A stretch of 17,286 bases of DNA from assembly GCA_964568365.1 (NCBI GenBank), contig CAZMQF010000045.1, positions 1 through 17,286 of the forward strand. The letters run 5' to 3'. Origin of the DNA: CAYLMG01 sp964568365 (GTDB taxonomy: Bacteria > Planctomycetota > Phycisphaerae > Sedimentisphaerales > Anaerobacaceae). The position numbers and the translations under genes are program-made. This document shows, one piece after another, positions 8,024 through 15,336 of the stretch. Position 1 is the first letter of the stretch. The number at the start of each line of letters is the position of its first letter. Under the pieces are notes generated by a model. It ran no database searches. It saw only the letters and a list, made by a program, of their open reading frames with translations, and was not told where the DNA came from.

Positions 8024-9604
8024 TTATAGATTACTAACTGAATCAAGATGTTTTCGTCCGGACCTCAATTTATGCAGAAATGAGCCTTTCTTAAACTCTA
8101 AAGTCCACTTTTTAAGGATAATCCATCCACCGAATCGAATGATGTGGTTACGCCACGGCCGGTACCACCTTCTCCAGCCCAACCTGAGATTATGCAAAAA
8201 GAACACCAAACTAGGAAAAGACAATACATTCACTGCAACCGTAAAAATGCATCTGAACCGATAGATTTTCCTCATAATTTTCTTAGCCGAGTTCAGCATC
8301 TCTTCCGGACCAAATGGGTCATCAGGCTCAAAAACAGGAAAGTTGCCATCGTAGTATTCCCACCCGACATCTTCAAGTGGATATATCCGGTGCTGCTGTT
8401 TTAGTCTGTGCCTTAACTCCGTGCCGGGCAGGGGAACAGGCAGCAAAACTTGAACTGTATCGATTCTTGCCTTCCTGATAAAATGCTTAAAACGCCTGAC
8501 TCGTTCAGCTACTGACATCTTGAAATCCACGTTCGCGGCTTTTGGATAACCGAAGATAAACATACCATGTATGAAGAAACCGAATCTATGAAATCTCTTT
8601 GCGAGAGAGAGCATCTCATCAGACCTTATATGCTTGTGCATAACCTCTAACTCTTCCTCAATCGGCGATTCGAATCCGATGGCTACTGTTTTTATGCCGG
8701 CCCGATGCATAGCAGAAAGTAACTCGCTGTCACGAGCTTTGTCCAGCCTTATCTGGACTGTCGTGTTTAGTCTTTTGCCTATCTTTTTCTGATATTGTTC
8801 AAACAAGTTGCAAAATCTGATTGTCTCGTCACGCTGCTGTCCGAACAAATCATCGACAATAAAAAAACGCTTCGCATTCCGAGTTTCCACAAGCAGGCTG
8901 ATGCTCTCAAGCAGCCGCTCTGCACAGGCATATCGTGGTTTGCCTCGGACAGTGCAGAATTCGCAGTCCATCCCGCAACCTCGCGTTCTTTCGACGGGAT
9001 ACAGCTTTATTCTTGCGTAGCGAACCAGTGAAAAATCCGGCAAAGGCAGCTTGTCGAAATCAGTCAAAGCCTGTCTCTTCGGAGTACACACAATCTGTCC
9101 GTTCTGCGCATACGCGATTCCCTTAACTTTGTGTATATCTCCATTCCCTTCTATGGCACGCAGCAGTTCCTTAATCGTCTCCTCACCTTCGCCAAGAACC
9201 ACGTAATCGATACCCGAGGAAAGGGCTTCGGCCATGTTCTCTTCGGCAAAATGCTGACCTCCGGCAATAGTTAAAATCCCAATCTCTTGGTAATAACGGG
9301 CAATTTGGTAAAGTCTCGGGACGGTACTCGTCAATCCACCATAAAATCCCACAACATCTGCACCTCTTAGCTGCTGGAGTAGTTTATGATTAGCTCCACA
9401 CGAATCGCTTCTGGGACCGTATCGCCCAAGGTTGTTCTCATCGATTACTTCGACATCCCATCCTTCCAGTTCATTGGCAGCACTAGCCACACACACAGGC
9501 CCAAGCGCTGTGGTACTCTTGGCAATCCGAGAGTAAATATTGAATGCCGGATATGCCGGAATAACAATTCTTAACCTGTGTCTTTTTTTGGTTATCTTAT
9601 TCAT
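8024..9604 (-). CDS. B12-binding-domain radical SAM protein
   Basis: A 526-residue protein with an N-terminal cobalamin-binding Rossmann domain (about residues 10-165, including ADVVGFYGGLTS and YVVLGEGEET) and a radical SAM TIM barrel. The [4Fe-4S] cluster motif CxxxCxxC is Cys210, Cys214 and Cys217 in RGCGMDCEFC. Downstream are VDDLFGQQRDE, TVQIRLDKA and VAIGFESPIEEEL, typical of the class. The last 100 residues are rich in basic and hydrophobic segments (VAVNVLSFPSLVFFLHNL) and may touch a membrane. Such enzymes do methylations, ring changes or tailoring of lipids, cofactors or natural products. The substrate is unknown. The ATG at 9604 has GGAG eight bases upstream, which is preferred over an upstream in-frame Met that overlaps the RRM gene. 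It begins 16 bases after that gene's stop, so the two are probably co-transcribed. Confidence 0.9.
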   Translation of the reverse strand: MNKITKKRHRLRIVIPAYPAFNIYSRIAKSTTALGPVCVASAANELEGWDVEVIDENNLGRYGPRSDSCGANHKLLQQLRGADVVGFYGGLTSTVPRLYQIARYYQEIGILTIAGGQHFAEENMAEALSSGIDYVVLGEGEETIKELLRAIEGNGDIHKVKGIAYAQNGQIVCTPKRQALTDFDKLPLPDFSLVRYARIKLYPVERTRGCGMDCEFCTVRGKPRYACAERLLESISLLVETRNAKRFFIVDDLFGQQRDETIRFCNLFEQYQKKIGKRLNTTVQIRLDKARDSELLSAMHRAGIKTVAIGFESPIEEELEVMHKHIRSDEMLSLAKRFHRFGFFIHGMFIFGYPKAANVDFKMSVAERVRRFKHFIRKARIDTVQVLLPVPLPGTELRHRLKQQHRIYPLEDVGWEYYDGNFPVFEPDDPFGPEEMLNSAKKIMRKIYRFRCIFTVAVNVLSFPSLVFFLHNLRLGWRRWYRPWRNHIIRFGGWIILKKWTLEFKKGSFLHKLRSGRKHLDSVSNL

Positions 9605-9620
9605 AATCAATTCTCCGTCG

Positions 9621-9779
9621 CTATACGGCAATCCAGTCGACGTCTCCGAATCCTCTTGACTCACCACTAAACCTGTTCTTTAAAACATTGACAGATTCGA
9701 CTTGGCCAAAAGACTCGAAAGCCTGACGCAAATCATTTTCTGTTACTTCTCCTGATAGGTTGCCTACATAGATATTCAT
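9621..9779 (-). pseudogene. Truncated RRM RNA-binding protein
   Basis: The 52-residue product starts as a standard bacterial single-RRM protein: RNP2 is IYVGNLS, followed by VTENDLRQAFESFGQVESVNV and a loop ending GESRGFG. The RNP1 octamer, normally RGFGFVEM, here reads RGFGDVDW and is followed by IAV and a TAG stop. The last third of the domain (second helix and fourth strand) is absent. The other frames downstream do not restore it, so a deletion or rearrangement is more likely than a single frameshift. ATG 9779 has GAGGA seven bases upstream, so the start is intact. The stop is 16 bases before the radical SAM gene, whose ribosome binding site lies in the gap. It could still be translated and serve only for coupling, or be a true remnant. 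Confidence 0.72.
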
Positions 9780-10391
9780 TTTAATTTCCTCAACTTTCTT
9801 CAAACCTGAAATAATATCTATGCCGGAATTCCAGCTGGCATTGTTTTCAATTAAAGTACCTTATTTAACAAAGACTGTCAGAATAAAAGAAATGATGAAA
9901 GTGGTAGATATCGAAGCTTTTGTTTCTTGGCACTGTTTCTGCTGTTTCAACGCTCTATTAAACAATCATTTCAACTCAACTATTACACGACTATACTGTT
10001 GATATCGGCTGAGTGCAACAAATATATTATTTTTTTAGCAAATATATTCAGCAAATGCAAATGCGATTTTAGTGCATATCTTTAGAAAGGTCGATAGATT
10101 CAGCTAAATCGCGCTTTGTGATTGTTTTTTTGGGGGGCTTTAGATTTTTGCCTGGGATTTTCTGATGTCTAAACCTCTTACTTTTTTCTCTCCTGTTCAA
10201 CTGTTCTACTGCTCAACTCTCTCAACCCTACCGGCCGGCCGCTTTCCAAAACTCTCTTGACATTTGCGCCTGATACTCATAGACTCACTGGCTTTACAAA
10301 TATAATGTTAAATATTTAAGAAATCGAAAAATACAAACAGCTTAAGCAAACACAACCGCACTAATGTAAGGTTCTGAAAGGAGCTATCATA
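9780..10391. other. Long divergent intergenic region before ppdK
   Basis: This 612-base region lies between the divergent RRM and ppdK genes. I see no convincing gene. The 60-codon open frame at 9820-10002 has no ribosome binding site or motif. A T7G6 run occurs near 10123-10138, a CCGGCCGG palindrome at 10231-10238, and pyrimidine-rich repeats of the CTGTTCAACTG type near 10193-10226. TATAAT at 10301-10306 could be a -10 box for ppdK, but no -35 box is suitably spaced. The TTGACA at 10257-10262 is too far upstream of it. The ppdK ribosome binding site AAAGGAG is at 10377-10383. Confidence 0.5.
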
Positions 10392-13097
10392 ATGGCAGAA
10401 AAGAGGGTTTACTTCTTTGGCAGCGGCAAGGCCGAAGGCAACACGAAAATGAAAGCGATTCTGGGAGGAAAAGGTGCAAATCTCGCGGAGATGACCAACA
10501 TCAAAATTCCCGTACCGCCCGGCTTTACCATTGCAACAAAGGTTTGCGATGAATATTACAAAAACAAGGGCAAATGGCCAAAAGGCCTAAAAGAAGAAAT
10601 CGATAAAAATCTCGCAAAGCTCGAAAAATCGATGAACGCCAGGCTCGGCGACCCTGACAGGCCGCTTCTCGTCAGCGTTAGAAGCGGTGCCGCCGTCTCG
10701 ATGCCCGGCATGATGGACACCGTTCTCAATCTCGGCCTGAACGACAATGTTATAAAAGGCATCATCAAAAAGACCGGCAACCTACGATTCGCTTATGACA
10801 TTTACCGCAGGTTCATCGATATGTTCGGCGACGTCGTGATGGGCTGTGACCACGAGCATTTCGAGCACGAAATCGACAAAGCCAAGAAAAAAGCCGGCGT
10901 AAATCTCGACAACAAGCTGAACGCCGACCAGCTCAAAGACGTTGTCGAAGCCTACAAAAACGTGTACAAAAAGCACGTCGGCAAACTCTTCCCGCAGGAC
11001 GGCCTAAAGCAGCTCCATCTCTCAATTAATGCTGTACTTGGTTCCTGGATGACGCCGCGAGCGGTAAAGTACCGACAGCTCAACAAAATAACCGGCCTGC
11101 TCGGAACCGCCGTCAACGTTCAGACTATGGTCTTCGGCAATATGGGCGACGACTGTGCAACCGGCGTCTGTTTCACACGCAATCCCAGCACCGGCAAAAA
11201 GGAATTCTACGGCGAATTCCTCGTCAACGCTCAGGGCGAGGACGTCGTCGCCGGTATCCGCACCCCCCTGCCGATGAAAAAACTCAACAAAATAATGCCC
11301 AGGTGCTACAAACAGCTCACCGCCCTGATGACCAGGCTCGAAAAACACTACAAGGATATTCAGGATATGGAATTTACGGTTCAGGAAAATGTGCTGTATA
11401 TTCTCCAGACGCGGACGGGCAAGCGAACGGCGGAGGCGGCGGTCAAGATTGCGGTCGATATGGTTAAGGAGAGGCTGATAAATAAGAAAGAGGCCGTAAC
11501 AAGAGTAACGCCGGAACAGCTCGACAGACTCCTTCACCCGCATTTCGACCCGAAAGCAAAGAGAGAGGTAATCGCCAAAGGTCTGCCTGCCTCGCCCGGA
11601 GCGGCGGTCGGCCAGGTCGTCTTCACCGCGGAGACGGCAGAGGCCTGGAAGAAAAAAGGCAAAAGGGTCATCCTGGTTCGCATCGAGACCAGCCCGGAAG
11701 ATATCGGCGGTATGGATGCTGCCGAAGGTATCCTGACAGCCCGTGGAGGTATGACAAGCCACGCCGCTGTAGTCGCCCGCGGGATGGGTAAATGCTGCGT
11801 CGCAGGAGTCAGCGAACTAAATATCAATTACAAAACAGCAAAAATAGCCGTAGGCAACCTGACAATCAAGCAAGGTGATTTTATCAGCCTCGACGGCAGC
11901 ACCGGCGAGATGATGAAAGGCCGGCTCGCAACGGTCGAGCCGTCAATGAGCGGCGATTTCGGCAGGTTTATGAAAATCTGCGACGATGTGCGAAAGCTCG
12001 GCGTGCGCACCAACGCCGATACCCCCGAAGATGCAAAAAGAGCGAGAGATTTCGGTGCCGAAGGTATCGGGCTCTGCAGAACAGAACATATGTTCTTCGA
12101 GGGCGACCGTATCTGGGCGGTTAGAGAGATGATACTCGCAGCAGACGACTACGACGAAATGCTCGAAATAATTTACGCAGCCCAGACGGAGAAACAGAAA
12201 AAAGAAATCGAAAAGAAATATAAAACTGTGAAAAAACAATTCGAAGGCTCATTGAAAAAATTACTGCCCTACCAGCGAAGCGACTTCGAGGGCATCTTTA
12301 CCGCTATGGCGGGCCTGCCCGTAACAATCCGTCTGCTGGACCCGCCGCTGCACGAGTTCCTGCCGCAGGAGCAGGCCAACCAGGCCCAAATGGCAAAGAG
12401 ACTCGGCGTCAAGCCCTCGGTCGTCAAAGCCAAGGTCGAGCAGCTCCACGAGCTCAACCCGATGCTCGGCCATCGAGGCTGCAGACTCGCGGTAACATAT
12501 CCCGCAATCTACCGTATGCAGACAAGAGCAATCATCGAGGCTGCTCTTAACGTAAAGAAAAAAGGCAAAATAGTCCTGCCGGAAATTATGATACCGCTCG
12601 TCGGCGCACTCGATGAGCTTCGATTCGTAAAGCAGCAAGTGCTCGAAGAGATTGAGCAGGTCTTCAAAGAGAAAAAATCGAAGCTCCACTTTATGATAGG
12701 CACAATGATTGAGATACCCAGAGCTGCAATAACCGCTGACGAAGTAGCCAAAGAGGCCGAATTTTTCAGCTTCGGCACAAACGATTTGACGCAGATGACG
12801 ATGGGCTTCTCAAGAGACGATGCGGGCAAATTCCTCGGCGAGTACGTCGTGCACGGAATCTACTCAGCCGACCCATTCCAGAAGCTCGACCAGGCAGGCG
12901 TGGGCAAGCTCGTCGAGATGGGCGTTTCGCTCGGCAGAAAGACAAGAAAGAACCTCAAGTGCGGTATCTGCGGCGAGCACGGCGGCGAGCCGAGCAGTAT
13001 CGAATTCTGTCACCGTGCAGGCCTGAATTACGTCTCCTGCTCACCGTTCAGAGTACCCATTGCAAGACTTGCCGCAGCACAGGCAGCTGTTCTTTAG
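10392..13097 (+). CDS. ppdK: Pyruvate, phosphate dikinase
   Basis: PpdK interconverts pyruvate, ATP and phosphate with phosphoenolpyruvate, AMP and pyrophosphate in the cytoplasm, serving glycolysis or gluconeogenesis. The 901-residue protein has an N-terminal ATP-grasp domain (GGKGANLAEM, and SVRSGAAVSMPGMMDT with Arg97), the swivelling phosphohistidine domain with GGMTSHAAVVARGMGK (His457, preceded by Thr455, which aligns with the regulatory Thr of plant enzymes), and the PEP/pyruvate barrel (GLCRTEHMFF, LDPPLHEFLP, IGTMIEIPRAA, FSFGTNDLTQM, and CGEHGG with catalytic Cys860). It is longer than the Clostridium symbiosum enzyme (874 residues, His455, Cys831). Most of the difference is a Lys/Glu-rich insertion at about 586-615. 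ATG 10392 has AAAGGAG eight bases upstream. It stands alone in its transcript. Confidence 0.97.
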   Translation: MAEKRVYFFGSGKAEGNTKMKAILGGKGANLAEMTNIKIPVPPGFTIATKVCDEYYKNKGKWPKGLKEEIDKNLAKLEKSMNARLGDPDRPLLVSVRSGAAVSMPGMMDTVLNLGLNDNVIKGIIKKTGNLRFAYDIYRRFIDMFGDVVMGCDHEHFEHEIDKAKKKAGVNLDNKLNADQLKDVVEAYKNVYKKHVGKLFPQDGLKQLHLSINAVLGSWMTPRAVKYRQLNKITGLLGTAVNVQTMVFGNMGDDCATGVCFTRNPSTGKKEFYGEFLVNAQGEDVVAGIRTPLPMKKLNKIMPRCYKQLTALMTRLEKHYKDIQDMEFTVQENVLYILQTRTGKRTAEAAVKIAVDMVKERLINKKEAVTRVTPEQLDRLLHPHFDPKAKREVIAKGLPASPGAAVGQVVFTAETAEAWKKKGKRVILVRIETSPEDIGGMDAAEGILTARGGMTSHAAVVARGMGKCCVAGVSELNINYKTAKIAVGNLTIKQGDFISLDGSTGEMMKGRLATVEPSMSGDFGRFMKICDDVRKLGVRTNADTPEDAKRARDFGAEGIGLCRTEHMFFEGDRIWAVREMILAADDYDEMLEIIYAAQTEKQKKEIEKKYKTVKKQFEGSLKKLLPYQRSDFEGIFTAMAGLPVTIRLLDPPLHEFLPQEQANQAQMAKRLGVKPSVVKAKVEQLHELNPMLGHRGCRLAVTYPAIYRMQTRAIIEAALNVKKKGKIVLPEIMIPLVGALDELRFVKQQVLEEIEQVFKEKKSKLHFMIGTMIEIPRAAITADEVAKEAEFFSFGTNDLTQMTMGFSRDDAGKFLGEYVVHGIYSADPFQKLDQAGVGKLVEMGVSLGRKTRKNLKCGICGEHGGEPSSIEFCHRAGLNYVSCSPFRVPIARLAAAQAAVL

Positions 13098-13310
13098 TAA
13101 TTAGTTTTAAGTGTTTAGTATTTTGTTTGTGTAGTCCGCGCGCAATTGCGCGCGGGGGGGTAATTAAAAAATCTTAAAATTCAAAAATTTTTTTAATCGT
13201 TTCTATATAAAGACTTACAGCAAAAAACACCTCTCAAAATCAGCCGAAACACGTCAAGATCACGCGGGGGGGCTAAGTATGGGGGGAGAGAACGGAGTAT
13301 GGAAACTTAT
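13098..13310. other. Intergenic region after ppdK with a perfect GC-rich palindrome
   Basis: The stretch contains CCGCGCGCAATTGCGCGCGG at 13136-13155, a perfect 20-base palindrome followed by more G. It could fold as a cruciform or act as a transcription stop for ppdK, but no T run follows directly. A second G-run pair (GGGGGGG at 13265-13272 and GGGGGG at 13281-13286) lies further on. No gene is visible. Confidence 0.55.
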
Positions 13311-13443
13311 GAATACGAAATCCGAATTTCGAAATTCGAGACAATATCAAATTACCAAAATTCGAATGAACGAAACGTTTTGAACATTTGAAAATTCGCA
13401 TTTCGAATTTGCTTCGGATTTCGGATTTAGTGCTTCGGATTTA
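13311..13443. repeat. Complex inverted-repeat element built from CGAAATCCGAA / CGAATTTCG words
   Basis: CGAAATCCGAA at 13316-13326 is the exact reverse complement of TTCGGATTTCG at 13413-13423. The homology continues inward in a looser form (TTTCGAAATTCG on the left, the reverse of AAATTCGAAATGCG on the right). A perfect 16-base palindrome CGAATTTCGAAATTCG sits at 13323-13338. Extra CTTCGGATTT words follow up to 13441. The element ends about 40 bases before the HNH-AP2 gene and encodes nothing. It has the look of a dispersed non-coding element. Copies elsewhere in the genome cannot be checked here. Confidence 0.65.
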
Positions 13444-13480
13444 ACAACGAGATACGAGTTGTGCGGAGGCAAAAGGGTAA

Positions 13481-14071
13481 TTGCGAGAGGTTCAGGTTAA
13501 AATCTATCTGCCGGAATGTATCTATCGGCTGGGCGTCCGGCTAACCCTGCTTTACAGAAAATTACGTTACGGCTGCGCCTTCCGCAAAATACCCCTCACA
13601 CAGGGAAAATTCGCAATAGTTGACGTCGAAGATTACGAGCAGCTCAGCATATATAAATGGTTTGCCGTAAAGTACGGCCGATGTTTTTATGCCGCCAGAA
13701 AAGGCATATCGAAAACCACCAGACGAAAAACACGTTCCATTCCGATGCACCGCCAGATATTAAACGTACCTGACGATAAAGTTGTTGACCATATAAACCA
13801 TAACGGCCTGGACAACCGCAAAGCTAATCTGCGGATTGTGACCGTCCTGCAGAATAGCTGGAACGCAAGAAAGCAAAACGGAAACTTAAGCTCGAAATAT
13901 AAAGGTGTCTCCCTTACAAAAAGAACCCGCAGGTGGAAGGCAAAGATAAGCTATAAGGGCAAAAATATTTATCTCGGCTGTTTTGATGATGAATACTCCG
14001 CCGCTAAAGCTTACGACAAAAAAGCCGCCGAGCTCTTCGGCGAGTACGCCGTGTTGAATTTCCCTGTGTAA
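13481..14071 (+). CDS. HNH endonuclease with C-terminal AP2 DNA-binding domain
   Basis: A 196-residue free-standing homing-endonuclease-like protein. The N-terminal part (PLTQGKFAIVDVEDYEQL, then YKWFAVKYGRCFYA) is the segment often found before HNH motifs. The HNH motif runs from MHRQIL (His90) to DHINHNGLDNRKANLR (Asp103, His104, Asn106, His107), and the AP2/ERF-type DNA-binding domain spans about 140-195 (KYKGVSL, WKAKISYKGKNIYLGCFD, AAKAYDKKAAELFG, VLNFP). Such proteins cut or nick DNA and are often mobile. No intron or split host gene is visible around it. The start is uncertain: TTG 13481 is the only candidate giving the full N-terminus, with GGAGG (13465-13469) at 11 bases. Inverted-repeat DNA lies immediately upstream and two hairpins follow directly after the stop. 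Confidence 0.87.
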   Translation: MREVQVKIYLPECIYRLGVRLTLLYRKLRYGCAFRKIPLTQGKFAIVDVEDYEQLSIYKWFAVKYGRCFYAARKGISKTTRRKTRSIPMHRQILNVPDDKVVDHINHNGLDNRKANLRIVTVLQNSWNARKQNGNLSSKYKGVSLTKRTRRWKAKISYKGKNIYLGCFDDEYSAAKAYDKKAAELFGEYAVLNFPV

Positions 14072-14091
14072 CACGGCCATCCTGGCCGTGT
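14071..14091. repeat. Hairpin ACACGGCCA/TGGCCGTGT at the HNH-AP2 stop codon
   Basis: A perfect 9-bp stem with loop TCC begins at the last base of the TAA stop. Together with the next hairpin it forms a double structure downstream of the gene. It has no T run of its own. Confidence 0.7.
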
Positions 14092-14092
14092 C

Positions 14093-14125
14093 ATTCCCGA
14101 CTTGTTCGGGAATCCATTTTTTTGA
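14093..14125 (+). terminator. Rho-independent terminator for the HNH-AP2 gene, repeat-like
   Basis: ATTCCCGA (14093-14100) pairs with TCGGGAAT (14106-14113) around loop CTTGT, followed by CCA and a run of seven to eight T. The ATTCCC-N9-GGGAAT layout resembles the widespread dispersed repeats of the Neisseria dRS3 kind (ATTCCC-N8-GGGAAT). That likeness is structural only. Confidence 0.7.
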
Positions 14126-14168
14126 TTAGCCCCCAAGTTTATCCTGGAGGTTTTCTTTTTTGCCTGTC

Positions 14169-14195
14169 CTGCCTGCCCTGAGCAAGGTCGAAGGG
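14169..14195. repeat. Short dispersed repeat, copy 2 (CCCTGAGC...GTCGAAGGG type)
   Basis: This copy matches 414-440 in the same orientation, apart from the central bases. It lies between the HNH-AP2 terminator and the tRNA-His promoter. Confidence 0.6.
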
Positions 14196-14241
14196 AGCAC
14201 TTTGCGGTGAATAATCCCACAGCCGCACGCAAATGCCGGTA

Positions 14242-14269
14242 TTGACAGAAATAGCGGTTCAGATACAAT
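14242..14269 (+). promoter_or_regulatory. Sigma70-type promoter of tRNA-His
   Basis: A perfect TTGACA at 14242-14247, a 16-base spacer and TACAAT at 14264-14269. The tRNA starts about 10 bases downstream. Confidence 0.78.
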
Positions 14270-14279
14270 GAGACTTCGC

Positions 14280-14354
14280 GGTGAAAGTAGCTCAGTTGGT
14301 AAGAGCACTGGATTGTGGTTCCAGGGGTCGCGGGTTCAAATCCCGTCTTTCACC
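14280..14354 (+). tRNA. tRNA-His (anticodon GTG)
   Basis: Acceptor strands GTGAAAG and CTTTCAC pair fully. The extra G at 14280 (position -1) faces discriminator C73 at 14354, the histidine identity pair. The D arm is GCTC/GAGC, the anticodon stem CTGGA/TCCAG encloses TTGTGGT (anticodon GTG), and the T arm is GCGGG/CCCGT with one G-T pair. No CCA is encoded. The tRNA has its own promoter. Confidence 0.95.
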
Positions 14355-14527
14355 CTTCTTTTCTGCCGGCGGGTACGCAAGCGTGTTTTTTAATACTTTT
14401 TCTTAACCAACAAAAAAGAACACACGCCAAGTAAAAGCACAGCAGCCGCCATCAGGGCTAAAATTCTGATATTAAACTCGAGTTTTAAGATTTATTTTTT
14501 AAGGCCTTAAAAGGCCTTGATAATCCT
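14355..14527. other. Non-coding spacer between tRNA-His and repeat array 1
   Basis: No gene is visible. Besides the terminator candidate it contains the 12-base palindrome AAACTCGAGTTT (14474-14485), followed shortly by a T run, and the doubled word AAGGCCTT (14501-14508 and 14511-14518) just before the array. Confidence 0.5.
14374..14391 (+). terminator. Weak terminator candidate after tRNA-His
   Basis: ACGC AA GCGT forms a four- to five-pair stem directly followed by GTTTTTT. The stem is short. A longer alternative pairs GCGTGT here with ACACGC near 14423-14428. Confidence 0.35.
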
Positions 14528-14833
14528 GCTGGGTTTGTAATACCAGGTTTATCACCTAAGATATTTCAAACCCAGCTAACCTTTGCCGTTTTTCACTTAC
14601 TGTTTTTATCTTCACACGACATTAAGCAATCGAGATTTTTTCCATGCTGGGTTTGTTGACTATTCGCACCCAAACCAGCAAACCCGGCAACAAGAAGATA
14701 GAGAGAACTTACACTACCTAATTATTTTCATCGCATCAGAGCTGCGTTTTCTTCTGCTGAGCCTGGGGGTGAGAAAACCCTATTATGAGCAAAACATTAA
14801 CACGGTTTTCGGCCGTGACCGCTCTCTTATTTT
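14528..14833 (+). repeat. Hairpin repeat array 1 (GCTGGGTTTG/CAAACCCAGC units)
   Basis: Long stem a is 14528-14537 with 14567-14576 (29-base loop). Long stem b is 14646-14655 with CAAACCCGGC at 14679-14688 (23-base loop, one T-G pair). A purine tract (AAGAAGATAGAGAGAA) follows stem b, then a short hairpin with CGCA/TGCG arms near 14732-14746, a degenerate left arm GCTGAGCCTG at 14756-14765 with no right arm, and the terminal module at 14765-14833. Order and wording correspond to array 2, but this array is more decayed. It encodes no credible protein. Confidence 0.75.
14787..14833 (+). terminator. Terminal module of array 1, terminator-like
   Basis: An outer stem GAGC (14787-14790) / GCTC (14821-14824) holds the inner stem CACGG/CCGTG (14801-14805 with 14813-14817) and is followed by TCTTATTTT. 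It corresponds to the end module of array 2. It could stop plus-strand transcription of the array or, read the other way, shield the convergent receiver-like gene. Confidence 0.45.
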
Positions 14834-14857
14834 GTCAATTTAGAGCCAATCTCAGCT

Positions 14858-15247
14858 TCATTCTTCCTGTTTATGCGCGACCCGGCTCGTCAGTCCGACA
14901 GCCGCTGCGACCGTTTCACTGAAAAACTCGTCGCTGGACCGGTCTGTAATGACTGCAGAAGCACCGAGAATTCTCGCTTCAATTTCCTGCTGGAAGTCAC
15001 CGGCCTTTACAACAACGATGGTTTTAATATCCGGTTTTACGAGCCTAAGTTTTCTCAGGAACAGTCCGTTCGGCATATCGAACAGATTCCAGGCGCACAA
15101 ACAAGCGTCTACTCTTTCATTTTTCAAATAGCGGGCGGCTTGCGCGCCAAAATCAGTTTCTGTAAACTGAATAGGCAGCTCTTGCAAAACCTCACCTTTA
15201 CCATTGAGGCCTACAATTAATACTTTTGCCTGTACAAGAGCTAACAT
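14858..15247 (-). CDS. Degenerate response-regulator receiver-like protein
   Basis: The 129-residue protein has the strand and helix order of a CheY-like receiver domain and nothing else. KVLIVGLNG is strand 1, VDACLCAWNLFDMPNG resembles the phospho-acceptor strand (usual form DLVLLDWNLPDMDG), IKTIVVVKAGD is strand 4 and ILGASAVITDRSSDEFF is strand 5. All the activity residues look lost: the acidic pair is Gly13-Leu14, the phosphorylated Asp is Ala52, the strand-4 Thr/Ser is replaced at Val80/Lys81, and the conserved Lys is Asp102. It is therefore a pseudo-receiver, probably a protein-binding module. The ATG at 15247 has AAAGG about 11 bases upstream. No partner kinase is near. It lies exactly between the two hairpin arrays. 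Confidence 0.7.
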   Translation of the reverse strand: MLALVQAKVLIVGLNGKGEVLQELPIQFTETDFGAQAARYLKNERVDACLCAWNLFDMPNGLFLRKLRLVKPDIKTIVVVKAGDFQQEIEARILGASAVITDRSSDEFFSETVAAAVGLTSRVAHKQEE

Positions 15248-15336
15248 TTCATCAGGTTACCTTTCTTTTTTGTCGGTAGCCTACCTGCATTCTTTTTCGA
15301 TTGCTGCCTTATTAACACAGCTTCATTTATCTTTAT

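Noticed and set aside
9820..10002. 60-codon plus-strand open frame upstream of ppdK
   Set aside because: No ribosome binding site, no motif, and Cys/Phe-rich composition typical of random AT-rich DNA.
11022..11762. 246-codon minus-strand open frame inside ppdK
   Set aside because: It is antisense to a highly conserved coding segment that includes the phosphohistidine motif. Its own translation resembles nothing known.
13265..13286. G-quadruplex from GGGGGGG and GGGGGG runs
   Set aside because: There are only two long G runs, so four tracts would require splitting each run with loops of one base or less. The case is weak.
14583..14843. 86-codon open frame on the plus strand within array 1
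   Set aside because: It covers the repeat stems and end module, lacks a ribosome binding site and has no recognisable domain.
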